This document shows positions 11,110-21,568 of a stretch of DNA of 64,000 bases, in pieces. Under the pieces are notes generated by a model that was not told the origin of the DNA, did not search any database, and was given only the letters and a program-made list of their open reading frames with translations. How positions within the stretch are numbered: the stretch's first letter is position 1; each line of letters starts with the position of its first letter. Source of the DNA: Paramarasmius palmivorus (taxonomy: Eukaryota; Basidiomycota; Agaricomycetes; Agaricales; Marasmiaceae); assembly GCA_037176845.1 (NCBI GenBank), contig JAYKXP010000057.1, positions 186,001 to 250,000 of the forward strand, written 5' to 3'. The position numbers and the translations under genes were made by a program.

Positions 11110-12600
11110 GTCAAGGACACGGTTGTAGAAGTGAAAGATGTCGTCGACCCGAAATTGACGTGAAATTTTTCGCGGTTCAGACCCACACTCTGCCTGTCGG
11201 AATCTACGCTATCATATGGAATCGATCCGTCAACATAGATTTATCCGGAAGGCCAGAGGCACCCCTGCCTGAAGTCGTCCGTTATACATGCCGAAGAATA
11301 TCATCTTTTTACTATCCTCTCGTACACTGAAGAGCGGCTGCGTACCACATCATGAACCTTGTTTTTTTCTTCTTTCGACTGTTCTACAGGTCCCGGAGAA
11401 CGCTGACGACGTTTGACAGACGTCTGGTGGACCTGAACTGTCCGTACATGTTCGGCGACAACGGCATGATCGTGATGCGTTGAAATAGAGCACAAAAAGT
11501 TATATCCATGTGAAGAACACTGACCGGATCTGGACACTTCAAATTTAAATAGAGCGCTTCCACCCACAGGAAACCTGAGGAGGGCGGACAATAGACAAGT
11601 GAAATCCACGACAGGTATCCTGATCATAAACGTTTAATTATAAATGATGACAGCAAGGACACCAGGCACTACATTGTGGCTCGTGCACCACGAATCAACG
11701 TCAACTTTGAGAGATGTGTCTGAAATCTCTGATGCCAGCCGCCCGCAAAAACCGGCACAATGAAGCGAACGTTAACCACTTCCTGGAATCAAACAGCTGT
11801 TGGCGAATGGAGGAGCATGCATCACCTCAATTAGAATCAATCTCACAAAAAGACGTCGACGTACACACGAACATGGTAACCGCAAAATCTGTAGAACGGG
11901 TTCTGGATCCCAACAGGAGCCAAAAGTCTTACTAGTACTACGAGGTTTAAATTTGCATAAACTTAGGCAGTTCAGTGCCTAGACATAGCGCTATTCGTAT
12001 ATGACAAAGGAAGGTGCAATCGTATTGCGTCTGGAGATTAGAACCTCTTTGTGCTGGTAAGTGGTGGAGAAGGGGTATGGGCGCTTACTTATTTGTACTG
12101 TTTGGACCCCGACTACCACGATATCATTCTTCGATTCTCCTCTTATACGCCCAATTTTCGCGGGTATTGATACTAGCTCTATTGCCTCACAATGACGGTA
12201 AACCTCCACTGATCGATGCGCATAGTCTGGATATGATTGGATTTTAGGCGCGATGAGTGCGTGAACAGTTTTATGGGGTGTTCTTGCTTTCAGCTGACCT
12301 TCTTTGAAGCATCTCGAAGACTATAGTAATTGCATGGTCATCCTTCTGGTCCACTCAGCGCTTTTGTCAGTTGGACACGATTTCTTGCCACGGAGCCCAA
12401 GAAAACCGGCCACTTTCTTCAATACAGAGTAGAAGAAGCATCGCCAACTCATGCACGTCTGACCCATCAACTCGCCTAGGTCACCGTGAGTCCACAATAT
12501 ACGTCTTTTCTCTGGTTTTTCCTGTCCTCATGACCAATGCTAAGGTCTCTGAACATCATAATAAGAGCATCAATCAATATATCGCCTACATTTGCTGAAA

Positions 12601-12810
12601 ATGGTCACGGGTTCGTGGGTCGAGGACGACGTATGTTCGCATTATGTTTTAAATGCTTCGTACGAATAAGCTAACCTCTTAATGCAGATGGGTTCCACGA
12701 AGGAGATGTTAGAGACAATGGTGCAGGGTCGTGGAGAGGAGATAAACGTCCTACCAATTACCATGCCAATCGAACGGCCGGCCCAAATAGCTCTTACGGA
12801 TAGGATATAG
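12601..12810 (+). pseudogene. Possible gene fragment, two-exon 50-codon frame
   Basis: An ATG at 12601 opens a 30-nt exon, followed by a well-formed 57-nt intron (GTATGT donor at 12631, CTAAC branch site, ATGCAG acceptor ending 12687) and a 123-nt exon ending in TAG at 12810. The peptide ends EEINVLPITMPIERPAQIALTDRI. The intron is too canonical to be chance noise, but the product is very short. The frame may be the last two exons of a decayed gene, or a real small protein. No family is assigned. Confidence 0.25.
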
Positions 12811-13467
12811 TGGTCGTGAAGTTGAGAACATAGTATCAGAGTTCTTTACTGAGGCTTCATTCTTACAACAGTGCTCAAATCACGTAGCAACGTTCGGACC
12901 ATGACTAGTCTAATCGTAATGGGGCCAAATATCCTACGATGGTACGATGACTCAATCCTCGAAGTAGTAGAATGTACTCATCCCCTCGACTACAGTGTGT
13001 AGCTGATCTTGGCACGTTTTATCTACATGTTCGTCGGCATAGATCTTATGCTTATGGTACGGGATGTGGATCAATATCGAAGGGTCTTGCTGGGAACTTG
13101 AATGCATTGGACACCAGCAAGATGGCTTCTTCTCGCAGCCACTGGTAGTACTGAACTATGGGATTAGGTTGGTCTTGATGTCAGACGGAATAGGACAAGT
13201 TGACAGAGGGAATATCCTCGAGTAGAACGAAGGTCTGGTATCGGACCCTATCCATGCTCTATATCATTTACACTGACGGGCAGAGTTCTTTCCTTGACAC
13301 ATGACAGGTTTGACCGAATTCACCTCCACCAAGACTTGATGCATATCAGAGATCAATATCGGTCGTATAATGGAAGCGATTCCCGAACGATGAACGCCCA
13401 CCGCATTCTTAGGCTTGTTACTGCGGCGCATAACCCAAGCGCGTTTGCCAGTACCTGGCCTTTCATT

Positions 13468-13729
13468 GAAAGGTGTTCTAAGGCATCTTCCTGACCTATA
13501 ACCTCATGGCCCAATCATGGGCGCTCATGGGAACTTCTGCGCTAGAGCTCTTGGCTCGCCAACCGAATTTGATATTATCGCTGATACCAATGCCTCCGTA
13601 GCACGGCTATATACATTCCGCACACTTCACCAGTAGCGATGGTCGTGGCGTAGCCGCCCGAAGAACGAATATAAAGGTTTGGGTTTGATTATCTCGATAG
13701 TTCCGCTCAAAGCTTCACGTACAGGGTCA
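13468..13729 (+). repeat. Duplicated promoter segment, copy 1
   Basis: This stretch aligns with 15852-16085. Shared blocks include CATCTTCCTGAC, ACCTCATGG, AACTTCTGC, CTCCGTAG and the TATAAAGGT core. It is the promoter of the single-module MARVEL-like gene. Its last 25 bases (CTTCACGTACAGGG then TCAATGTCC) align instead with the linker inside the fused gene at about 16938-16972. Confidence 0.6.
13669..13677 (+). promoter_or_regulatory. TATA element of the single-module MARVEL-like gene
   Basis: ATATAAAGG lies about 55 bases upstream of the ATG at 13730 and is preserved at the same relative place in the duplicated promoter of the fused gene. Confidence 0.5.
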
Positions 13730-14523
13730 ATGTCCACCACAACGAAAGTGAGAACCGCTTTGTATTGTAAGTTGTTTTGGTTTGTGGGACATCTCCGGGA
13801 ACTTATGTTTGGCTTCTAGCTTTGATCGTGGCCTTCGGCGTGTGCGAGACAGGTCTGGCCATATACACATCTATAGTGGGCGCGGCGACACCTGTATGGA
13901 GTATGTCCTGGTATTCCCAACGATGGTAACAGTCTCTCTGACTCACCGCTTGTCTAGTCGTATTCTCCTCTCTAGCCGCCTTATTGGCACTCTCGACATG
14001 GATTTCTGTCAGCGTCTTGTAAATGGTCCCCCTTCAGTCTGACAATCGCAGCTCAATTCTTTTAGACTATCCTTCAACCGTCGCCCTCACATGACGCGTA
14101 CCCTAACGAAAGCGGCAACCCACTTCTACGTATTCGTTACTTTGCATGTGTGCTGGCTAGGTGGGTGTTCCCACGAGCGTCCATATCGTGTTTCTCACAA
14201 AGGAGCTAGTGATTACAATCATGCTTTTCACGCAGACAAGAGCCAATTGTCCCGAAGTTGAGGATCCTGACAGAGGGATGTCGGCATGCCCACTCTTCAT
14301 ACCAGTTTCAGTCGTAGCGGTAGTACTCTGGATCTTTTGTGAGTTCTTTTCTTGTCTACGATGGCTATAGGCTGACTTGCTGTGCATAGCGGGTGCCACT
14401 GCAGCATACATCCATGCTAAAAACAAATTAGTAGGCGGGAAGCTCTCGGCTCAAAATATTGCTGGTGATGAAGATACAGATCTCAGCGCTGGGCCTCTCA
14501 ATACGGACGGCTCGGGTGCATGA
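13730..14523 (+). CDS. Four-helix (MARVEL-like) membrane protein, single module
   Basis: Six exons (13730-13766, 13820-13900, 13958-14018, 14066-14160, 14210-14338, 14390-14523) encode 178 residues. Four hydrophobic helices are seen: one starting LIVAFGVCETGLAI, a second around VFSSLAALLAL, a third around VFVTLHVCWL and a fourth around SVVAVVLWIF. The short loop between helices 3 and 4 carries two cysteines (NCPEVEDPDRGMSAC). The C-terminal tail is hydrophilic and acidic (NIAGDEDTDL). This layout fits fungal MARVEL-type tetraspans that organise plasma-membrane or vesicle domains, but the assignment is by topology. Exon lengths and phases match the second module of the fused gene at 16128-17754 almost exactly, so the two are recent duplicates. 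The ATG is the first in frame downstream of a conserved TATA element. Confidence 0.75.
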
Positions 14524-16127
14524 GCTTTATTTGAGCTTAATCATTTTGGCACGAGTAATCAAGACGATATGGACACGAATGGCATCGAAACGCTTATTAT
14601 TCATGCAGCCTACACTTAGTATACGTTTAATTCCACGATTTGCAATGTCTGTTCTCGGGCCTGTATGGTGCTCGGATTCACACTCCTGCACCTCAACTTT
14701 ATCAGGATTCTCCAATGCTCACGACGCGTGAAATGCTCTAACTAATGCAGCATTCGAAAAGAGGTTGGGTGTTGTTTGAGTACAACTCGTCGCTCGGATG
14801 TATGAGGTCTACTGTGACCAGTGGAGCTCTCGAGTCCATTTCGAGTCCTTTGCACAGAGCGCTATTAGCTCCTTGATGACTTTTCACCCTAGTCACTACT
14901 GTATTACTGGTCTTGAGAGTATGGACTTCCGGCAAATATTATGCGACAACTTTAGCTTGAAAGGAAACCGGCACGTGGTCCTTGTCGTGTCGGGGATTTT
15001 TGAGTCATGTGGGCGCTTGTTTGGCCCATGTCCTGGCAAACCACCGTGAAGGTATAGATACCATTCTCATCCTCTTGTTTCTTGCAAATCGATGCCTTTC
15101 TATCAACATCCTGTTGGAAGCCATGATTGGTTGAATTTGTTATACCAGTGCGTGAATAGTTTCCGTGCTCTCCTAACATTCGTTGAACTTTTGAACCACA
15201 GGTCATTCCATAGCGTCCGAATCCCACTGGACGTGTTTTCTGTCAAGGATTTCAAGAAATGCCATCTTCCGCTCGAGATTCAATACAAATTAGAAGAAAA
15301 TCATTGGCATATACTTCCCTATCGAATCACACATTTGCAGTACATTTGCCCAGTTCATTGTGACTTCATGATAAGCATCCTCCCCATGGGGATTCCGAGC
15401 TTTATGACTTGATTGTGGGTCCTCAAACCGCCCAAGTCCACGTGAACGACGCTTCGGAATCGACAATAGCATATATGGGTCGATTTGTCTCAATTTACTA
15501 GCAATCCATAGGGATACTCCTTGTCTGGCCATCCTCGCCATTGAGGTCAACTCTTCACTAGTTTCACTACCGATTCTGGGCCACTTTTGACAATCTCACA
15601 GAGCGACGTCTCTCCGCACCGAATCGCGGGGTTTAGGCGCGAGATGTGCTCACTGCGAGAATCCTGTGGATTACAGGCGGGTAAGTGAACCTTCTACTAT
15701 GGCCTAAACACTTGATCCTGATAGGGTAACCGCAGGTTGACCAAATTCACCGAGAGATGTGCGCCATGGTCAGCGTCACGTTCAGCTTCGAACAAATGTT
15801 GCTTTACCAGGACCTGACTTTTCAATAGTACCCTCTCAAATACAGTGTCCATCTGTTGAAAGGGCATCTTCCTGACTTCTGACCTCATGGGCGTTCATGG
15901 AGCCTCGAACTTCTGCACCAGCCTTGTAAGGTCTTGGCGCACCAACGATAATTCATCACTGATTTCTATCACTGTTATCCAACTGAAATCTCCACTCTCC
16001 GTAGTGCAGGCTATGTACATTCTGCACAGCTTCAGTTGTGGAAATGATCATGGGTTAGCCGATCGAAAGATGAATATAAAGGTCACAGAATTACAGAATT
16101 CCTCGGGTTCGATCACCCTCTTCCACA
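14524..16127. other. Spacer between the two MARVEL-like loci
   Basis: About 1.6 kb. No supported gene lies here; open frames on both strands are short and lack recognisable domains. The distal 270 bases are the promoter of the fused gene and repeat the promoter of the single-module gene. Confidence 0.45.
15852..16085 (+). repeat. Duplicated promoter segment, copy 2
   Basis: Homologous to 13468-13680, with shared blocks CATCTTCCTGAC, CCTCATGG, AACTTCTGC, TTGGCGCACCAACG, CTCCGTAG and GGCTATGTACATTC. It ends in a TATA element (TATAAAGG, 16075-16082) about 50 bases upstream of the ATG at 16128. Confidence 0.6.
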
Positions 16128-17754
16128 ATGCCACTCATCCGTACTATTAGGACAATACTCTATGGCAAGCCTTCTGCGTCTCAAAAAGGGTTTGAAGGTT
16201 GACCAATTTGGTGCTCTTTAGGTCTTACAATTGCGCTAGGCCTCTGTCAGACTGGCTTGGCGATATTTACAGCATTGTACGCATGGCCACCTACGAGATC
16301 GTTGACAGAATCCCCTGAAAACAGAGAAACAAGACATTACCTTCGTGAGTGTGATCCTGTGAGCAATACTGCAGGAGGTTCTGACACGTTTTCAGCATAC
16401 TTCTCCGTGGTCGGAGCCATTTTGGCGTGTTTGACTTGGACATGGACCTCCGTACTGTACGTGTGTCTGTTCCTTTCGTTTTCAGATCCATGCTAATAGC
16501 ACGCTCTCAGACTGTCGTATAATAACAAACCAGTGTCAGACCATAAGCTAGCCTTTGCGCTCCCGCATTTCGTCTCGTTTGCTGCGATGGCGGCTCTTTG
16601 GTTTGGTAAATCATCTTTCATTACCGGTCTTCGTATATTCAATCCCTTCCTTCACAGCGGTCGCCATCATGCACCTCACGAATACCCGACACACCTGTGA
16701 GAATGGAATGGGCCCTGAAGGCACTTATTGGACTTGGTGCGGGATGGACGCGTCGATGGGAGGCGTTTCACTTGCCTTGTTCTTACTTGGTAAGCAACGC
16801 CACGCGCTCGAGGTACTTCATGACTGACAGGTGAATAGCTAGCGGCGCTGCATTCTGGATCCACCGAACTGCCCAGAAGTCAGGGACCTTGCAGTCTAAA
16901 TTGCTCGAGCATGACGGTGACCTTAGTCATTACATGCCTTCACGTACGGGAGTGAAGACAGAGTCAATGTCCCCTACGACGAAAGTTCGAACCACTCTGT
17001 ATTGTGGGTTGCCTTGGTTTAGTTGGAAAACAACTTTAGAAGCTCATATTGACTCCTAGCTTTACTTGTGGCCTTTGGGGTATGTGAAATGGGCCTGGCT
17101 ATTGTCACTGCTATAGGCGGCGCATGGACACCTGTTTGGAGTATGTCCCATCCTCTACCAGAAGCCCGAGGTTCCTCACCAGTTTTCTAGTCGTATTCAG
17201 CTCTCTGGCCATCTTAGTTGCGCTCTTGACATGGATCTCTGCCAGCGTCTTGTAAGTAGTTCTCTTACTTTACCTTGATAATTACAGCTCGAATCACCTC
17301 AGGCTATCTTTCAACCATCGGCCTTACATGACACGTACCCTCACGAAAGCATCTACCCACTTCTACATACTCGTTACCGTGCACGTATGCTGGCTAGGTA
17401 AAGACTTTCATGAGCATCTATATCGAGTCTGACCCAACGATCTAGTGGTTATGATCATGCTCTTCACGCAGACAAGAGCCAATTGTCCTGAAGTTGAGGA
17501 TCCTGACAGAGGGATGTCGGCATGCCCTATTTTCATACCAGTCTCGGTTGTGGCAGTAGTACTCTGGGTTCTCTGTAGGTCATCTCTTTTTCGAACACCG
17601 ATAATTATAGATTGATGTGTTGCGCATAGCGGGTGTCACTGCGGCGTACATCCACGCTAAAAACAAATCAGGCGGGAAGCTCTCGGCCCACAACATTGCT
17701 GGCGACGAAGATACAGATCTTAACAGATCTCTGACTCGGAATACAAAGGCGTGA
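16128..17754 (+). CDS. Fused double-module (eight-helix) MARVEL-like membrane protein
   Basis: Eleven exons (16128-16164, 16222-16344, 16396-16456, 16511-16605, 16658-16789, 16839-17003, 17060-17140, 17191-17251, 17303-17397, 17446-17574, 17630-17754) encode 367 residues. Module 1 (about residues 1-165) and module 2 (about 192-367) each have four transmembrane helices and a two-cysteine loop (CENGMGPEGTYWTWC; CPEVEDPDRGMSAC). They are joined by a hydrophilic linker (GDLSHYMPSRTGVKTES). Exon 6 runs from module 1 through the ATG of module 2 without a stop, so the fusion is visible in the DNA. Both modules share intron positions (37-, 61- and 95-nt exons), which points to an internal duplication. 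Intron 1 has a GC donor. The second module alone could start at the ATG at 16967, but no TATA element precedes it. Function is probably membrane-domain organisation. Confidence 0.72.
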
Positions 17755-17999
17755 ACATGATTCTGGAACTAACTTATTAATCGGAATATGGATACGGTTG
17801 TGCCCAGTATATTTGCTTACACGAGTACTACGTATATTATCACGACATGTAATATTATTCATGGTTCCTGTCTTCTCATTCTATTCCCCGCTATAGAAAA
17901 AGTCTCTGGGTGCTCGTGCTCGATTTACTTGATGCCTATGAAGGCGATCATTGTCAGAACGTCATGAATACTGAAGTCTGCTCGATTAGATACAAATAC

Positions 18000-20119
18000 T
18001 CACTTTGACTTCAGGTGTTCGAGCAGGCCACTCCTTGTAGCTAGTTTATCAACATGAGCATTACAGATATTGCATGCCCAACATTCACGCCTATCTTCCG
18101 GAGATCCCGCTTCATCGAGCACTTTAAAACGAGGTACAGACGAAAGGTGCGTGTGAGATATAACCTGGGTTGTCTCTTGTCACTGTTTGCGCATTCAATG
18201 TTTGCAAAGGGACTTACACATTCTCTCCATGTCCCTATGAATGGCTCAGATTCATGCTGATTGCAGGCTACGCATTGATAGAATGCTCCGAGATCGTCCA
18301 TATCATCTGGTGTAGCACTGTCGACGTCGAGGTTCGACTTGATAACCAGAAGCCTTGCCACAAGAGAGTGGATCCACTTGAACATCCTCGATATTTGAAG
18401 GTGATTTTCTCTTCTACAGGATTCCGTATGAAGATGGCGGATGGCACCCTCAAGGGTCGACCAGTGTCGGAAGCACTGATAACAACGAATGACAGTGACC
18501 GCAAGATCCAAGGATCTGGGTTCCGGTTTTGGACAGACTTCGACCTCGGAGGGCGTCAAGTATCCAAGTTCCTCCTCTAAGTCTGCTACAAGATCCTGCC
18601 TCTGTTCGGTGATCCAGCATTCAACTTCGTGTCGAAGCGTCTCCGAAAGAGCCAACAGATCCTTTTCCACAATGGGCTGACTGTCGGGACGAACAAGAAC
18701 TTCGTTGACCGGGTGGAGCAACCGTATTGTTTCGACGCTCGGAAGTCTCCTCCATTGATGTGGCTTGAGTGACCTTCGATATTCGGTAAAAAGTCGATCA
18801 AACATTATTCGACGGGAGGCCAGGATGCCATCGTCTTCTTCGATCATGCGGAAAGTACGGTGTCCACGAATGCAAGCAATGACGCTCGGGCTGATCATTT
18901 TCCAACCTAGTGAACACTTCTCTATTAATAGTGATTTCTGAGAGGGAGAATCACCCACTTTGGTCGGTCAAAGGCGTTGGTCGCCGAGCGCACTGCAAAA
19001 ATTCGACGTCCTCCATGTCATCTTCGGAATAGCCCATATCACGCAGTAGTTTATGTATTCTGATTTCGTCGTCAGCCAAGATTTATTCATAAAAATAGAC
19101 GTGACTTACGCCTGTAGGCGAGCTGCACAAAGACTATCCGTTTCATCTGTTTTTCTGGCGCGATATTCAGCTACCCATCTTTCGCAACGTCTAGCATGCT
19201 ACGACGTCGGCGAGTCAGGAATGTCATAGTGCAGAGCCAGCAAAACGCAGACCTCTTCACATTCCCTCAGGAAATCCTTCCTCTCTTGAATATACTCGTC
19301 TTTCTCCTTTGATTCTCTACAAAGTCCAAGTTCCTCGACAACTTTTCCTATCTCTTCACAATTGTAATACCCACCGTTTGCACCGCGACTGCCGCCTTTC
19401 TTGAGTGTCAGTGCCATGTGAGACGGTATGAGGGAACAACATACCCGACGTAGGCAAGACGAAATCTAGTACAATCGGGTCTGCACCTCGGTATCTCCTC
19501 TTGAAGCCTCCTCGAGGAATACCTCTGTTAAACATGAGCTTTGGTTATTCCCACTCAATCAAGACGAGTCCACGCACTTCTTTTTCACACAAGCAAAACA
19601 GATACGTTTTCGGAGGATGAAGTCTACCCTTTTGACGTTCGTAGTACCGCAGACCTACACAACAATCCCAAGAATGAACAAAAAGCACCAAAGGCAGAGG
19701 TTAAAAGTACCTGACAATGCGTGCCACTGCCCCACAGTAGATGAGCCCATTGTGACTCTGACATTCCTGGCATCGGTGGAGGTGCATCGAACGAATTTCG
19801 AAGTGCAATCCAGATTGAGACACCGGTTTGAGATAGAAGGGTGTTTCGAAACATCCGACATGTTCGTGTAAGCTCGAAGAGGCTTTTGACAGGAAGAAAA
19901 CTGCATATCTGTGGATTGTATTAGATTCAGTAGGAAAAACGAGCAATTGGGGTGTACCAAGAAGATAATATCGAGGGGCACCGATAGAAGAAGCTTTGAC
20001 TGCACATTGATCTCCAAGTCGGTTCCAGAACGTGCATGGGATGGAAGTGGAAAGGATTCTACACTTGCATACTCCGGCAGAGTGTTAAGCCTAGCTAATT
20101 TGCGGCGGTGTGAGGTCAT
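18000..20119 (-). CDS. F-box protein with C-terminal Cys/His clusters
   Basis: Nine exons (19958-20119, 19711-19908, 19578-19654, 19445-19524, 19253-19395, 19110-19198, 18959-19059, 18218-18906, 18000-18164) give 567 residues. An F-box sits at about residues 38-75 (LLSVPLDIIFLICSFLPVKS, then LFELTRTCRMFRNTLL), followed by WIALRNSFDAPP and the Cys pairs CQVCG and CFAC. This is the layout of many Agaricomycete F-box proteins. The C-terminal half has two more metal-site-like clusters: CYQCFRHW with H and C ligands after about 15 residues, and CWACNICNAH at the end. The F-box should bind Skp1 in an SCF ubiquitin ligase; the rest probably selects the substrate, which is unknown. The summed exon frame closes exactly, which supports the splice model. 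Confidence 0.8.
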
Positions 20120-20437
20120 GACGATAAGAGTAAGAATGGATTGTGACGCGAGCGCTGTCGATTCCTGTCCATAGAAATAGGCTCAAGTGGAGCGTGGTGG
20201 TTGACTTCGGTGATGTGACGTCAGCGGCTAGCGCGTCTGGACCAAGATCCAGTGACCGTTACGATTTACACCATTTAAATTTTGGGGTAGAGCCTGATAG
20301 AGCTTTCAGTTCTTGTAACCTGTACGTTACAAAACCTCCACGAAGTCAATATTCACCGAAAAGGACACGTGGTGAGATGGTGCCATGTCTTCGAAAAGAA
20401 CATTAGAGGGAGAATTCAAAATTCGGAGTACAACAAC
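20120..20437. other. Spacer between two minus-strand genes
   Basis: 318 bases holding the F-box gene promoter and the 3' flank of the next gene. No other element was recognised. Confidence 0.4.
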
Positions 20438-21250
20438 TCACTCAGCCTCCAAAAGCTGAACAACAGCAGCACAGGTGACGAGCGCGTCGAAATGTGCATG
20501 AAACGGCTGCAAGACCATTGAACAGTCCTTAATGTGTCGTGATACCTCATCCGTCTTGTTGAGTATCTTGAACATGTCTCTGCGAAAATCGAAATTCGTT
20601 TTGTGTGTGACGGCCTAAGTAGTCAAATGAGTATCAATAGCTCGTAAGTGGATCAGAAAGAAACTGACCATATCTCGCCACGTCCCAATGTGCGCTTCTT
20701 CCTTATGGTCCGGACATTCCACACGTGAGTACCTCTATCATCCATCGCATCCGCCATTGCGTTTGGAGCATCACCGGTGGACGTCAGTTTCCCTACTGCG
20801 GCGTAGGACTGATAATGATATCCCATTATAGGTGCAGCGCTGAGCGTAGTAGAATGGTGATTGCATTCGAGGCATTGTAACAGGGTTGTTGCTCGTTCCA
20901 CCTCTCTATCTCTGTTGCCCTCGTGCACATCTTCATCCAACGAACCAGGGGGAGGTGAAGGCGAAAAAGAGAAGGGGTCAGGATATAAATCGATTCCATT
21001 TGTCGCAGGATGTGGTACTCTGTACCTCTGCAGTCTTTCGAGATGGGCAAGCAAGGATCTGGGAGGAAGACAGCTGGTAAGCTCGGTGTCAAAGTGGCAT
21101 TTAGACGCAATTATGACGTGGAACACACCAGGAAGAGGATATTCACAGAGGCGGCTTTGGGGACGAGCTCAATTGCCTGATATTTTCTATACCTTTCTCG
21201 CGATTCCGGGTCTTGAGCGGGTTTCCAGTTTTGGGGATCATGCCGGGATC
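20438..21250 (-). CDS. Uncharacterised protein, start unresolved
   Basis: Exons 20438-20614, 20669-20734, 20797-21073 and 21127-about 21250 splice in frame. The 5'-most exon encodes NWKPAQDPESRERYRKYQ and AIELVPKAASVNILFL. Then come LPPRSLLAHLERLQRYR, a Ser/Pro-rich acidic stretch, LLQCLECNHH, GYHYQSYAA, VECPDHKEEAHIGTWRDM and a C-terminal helical segment ending FHAHFDALVTCAAVVQLLEAE. The cysteine/histidine spacing could bind a metal, but no family is recognised. No ATG precedes NWKPAQ in its own frame: a TGA lies just upstream near 21253, while another frame (LDPTYPTVHDPGM) stays open there. Either a short 5' intron was missed or there is a one-base frame break. The gene may extend to about 21345. 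Confidence 0.55.
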
Positions 21251-21502
21251 ATGGACTGTTGGGTAAGTTGGGTCTAGCACGTGTGGTTCCAAGTTCGAGG
21301 GACGTATTGACCTGGCAGAGAGAGGAAGGAAGTCGAGGTTTGCATGCACATTGAAATTTGAGGTCTCGTGAGAGTTGTGAAACAAAGGAGAGCGACGCGT
21401 GCCGTCTTGTCTTCTTGTCCAGGTCGGGCCATCACCAATTCCCTCAGCTACCAGTTTTCGGCGCTTCGCTTCAAAAGTTGGTATGTGGCACGGTCTCCCT
21501 CA

Positions 21503-21510
21503 TTTATAAA
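21503..21510 (+). promoter_or_regulatory. TATA element of the MYND gene
   Basis: TTTATAAA lies about 60 bases upstream of the ATG at 21569, a usual distance for a fungal TATA promoter. Confidence 0.5.
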
Positions 21511-21568
21511 GATCCATTACTTATGCTTAACTAGGGCTTGACAAGAGTAAAGGTCAATTCATTCCAAC

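Larger units (their letters stand above)
11110..13729. other. Gene-poor region upstream of the bHLH and MARVEL-like genes
   Basis: About 2.6 kb. The part next to 11110 should be the bHLH promoter and long 5' leader. No complete gene was recognised, apart from a weak two-exon open frame at 12601-12810. The last 260 bases are homologous to the sequence upstream of the fused MARVEL-like gene (see the repeat entries). Confidence 0.45.

Noticed and set aside
16101..16116. GGTTCGATCACC as a tRNA B-box
   Set aside because: No A-box or cloverleaf can be drawn around it, and it lies in the 5' leader of a protein gene.
16967..17754. Second MARVEL-like module as an independent gene starting at 16967
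   Set aside because: Possible, but there is no TATA element or stop codon between it and the upstream module, whereas both other starts in the family have a TATA element about 50 bases upstream.
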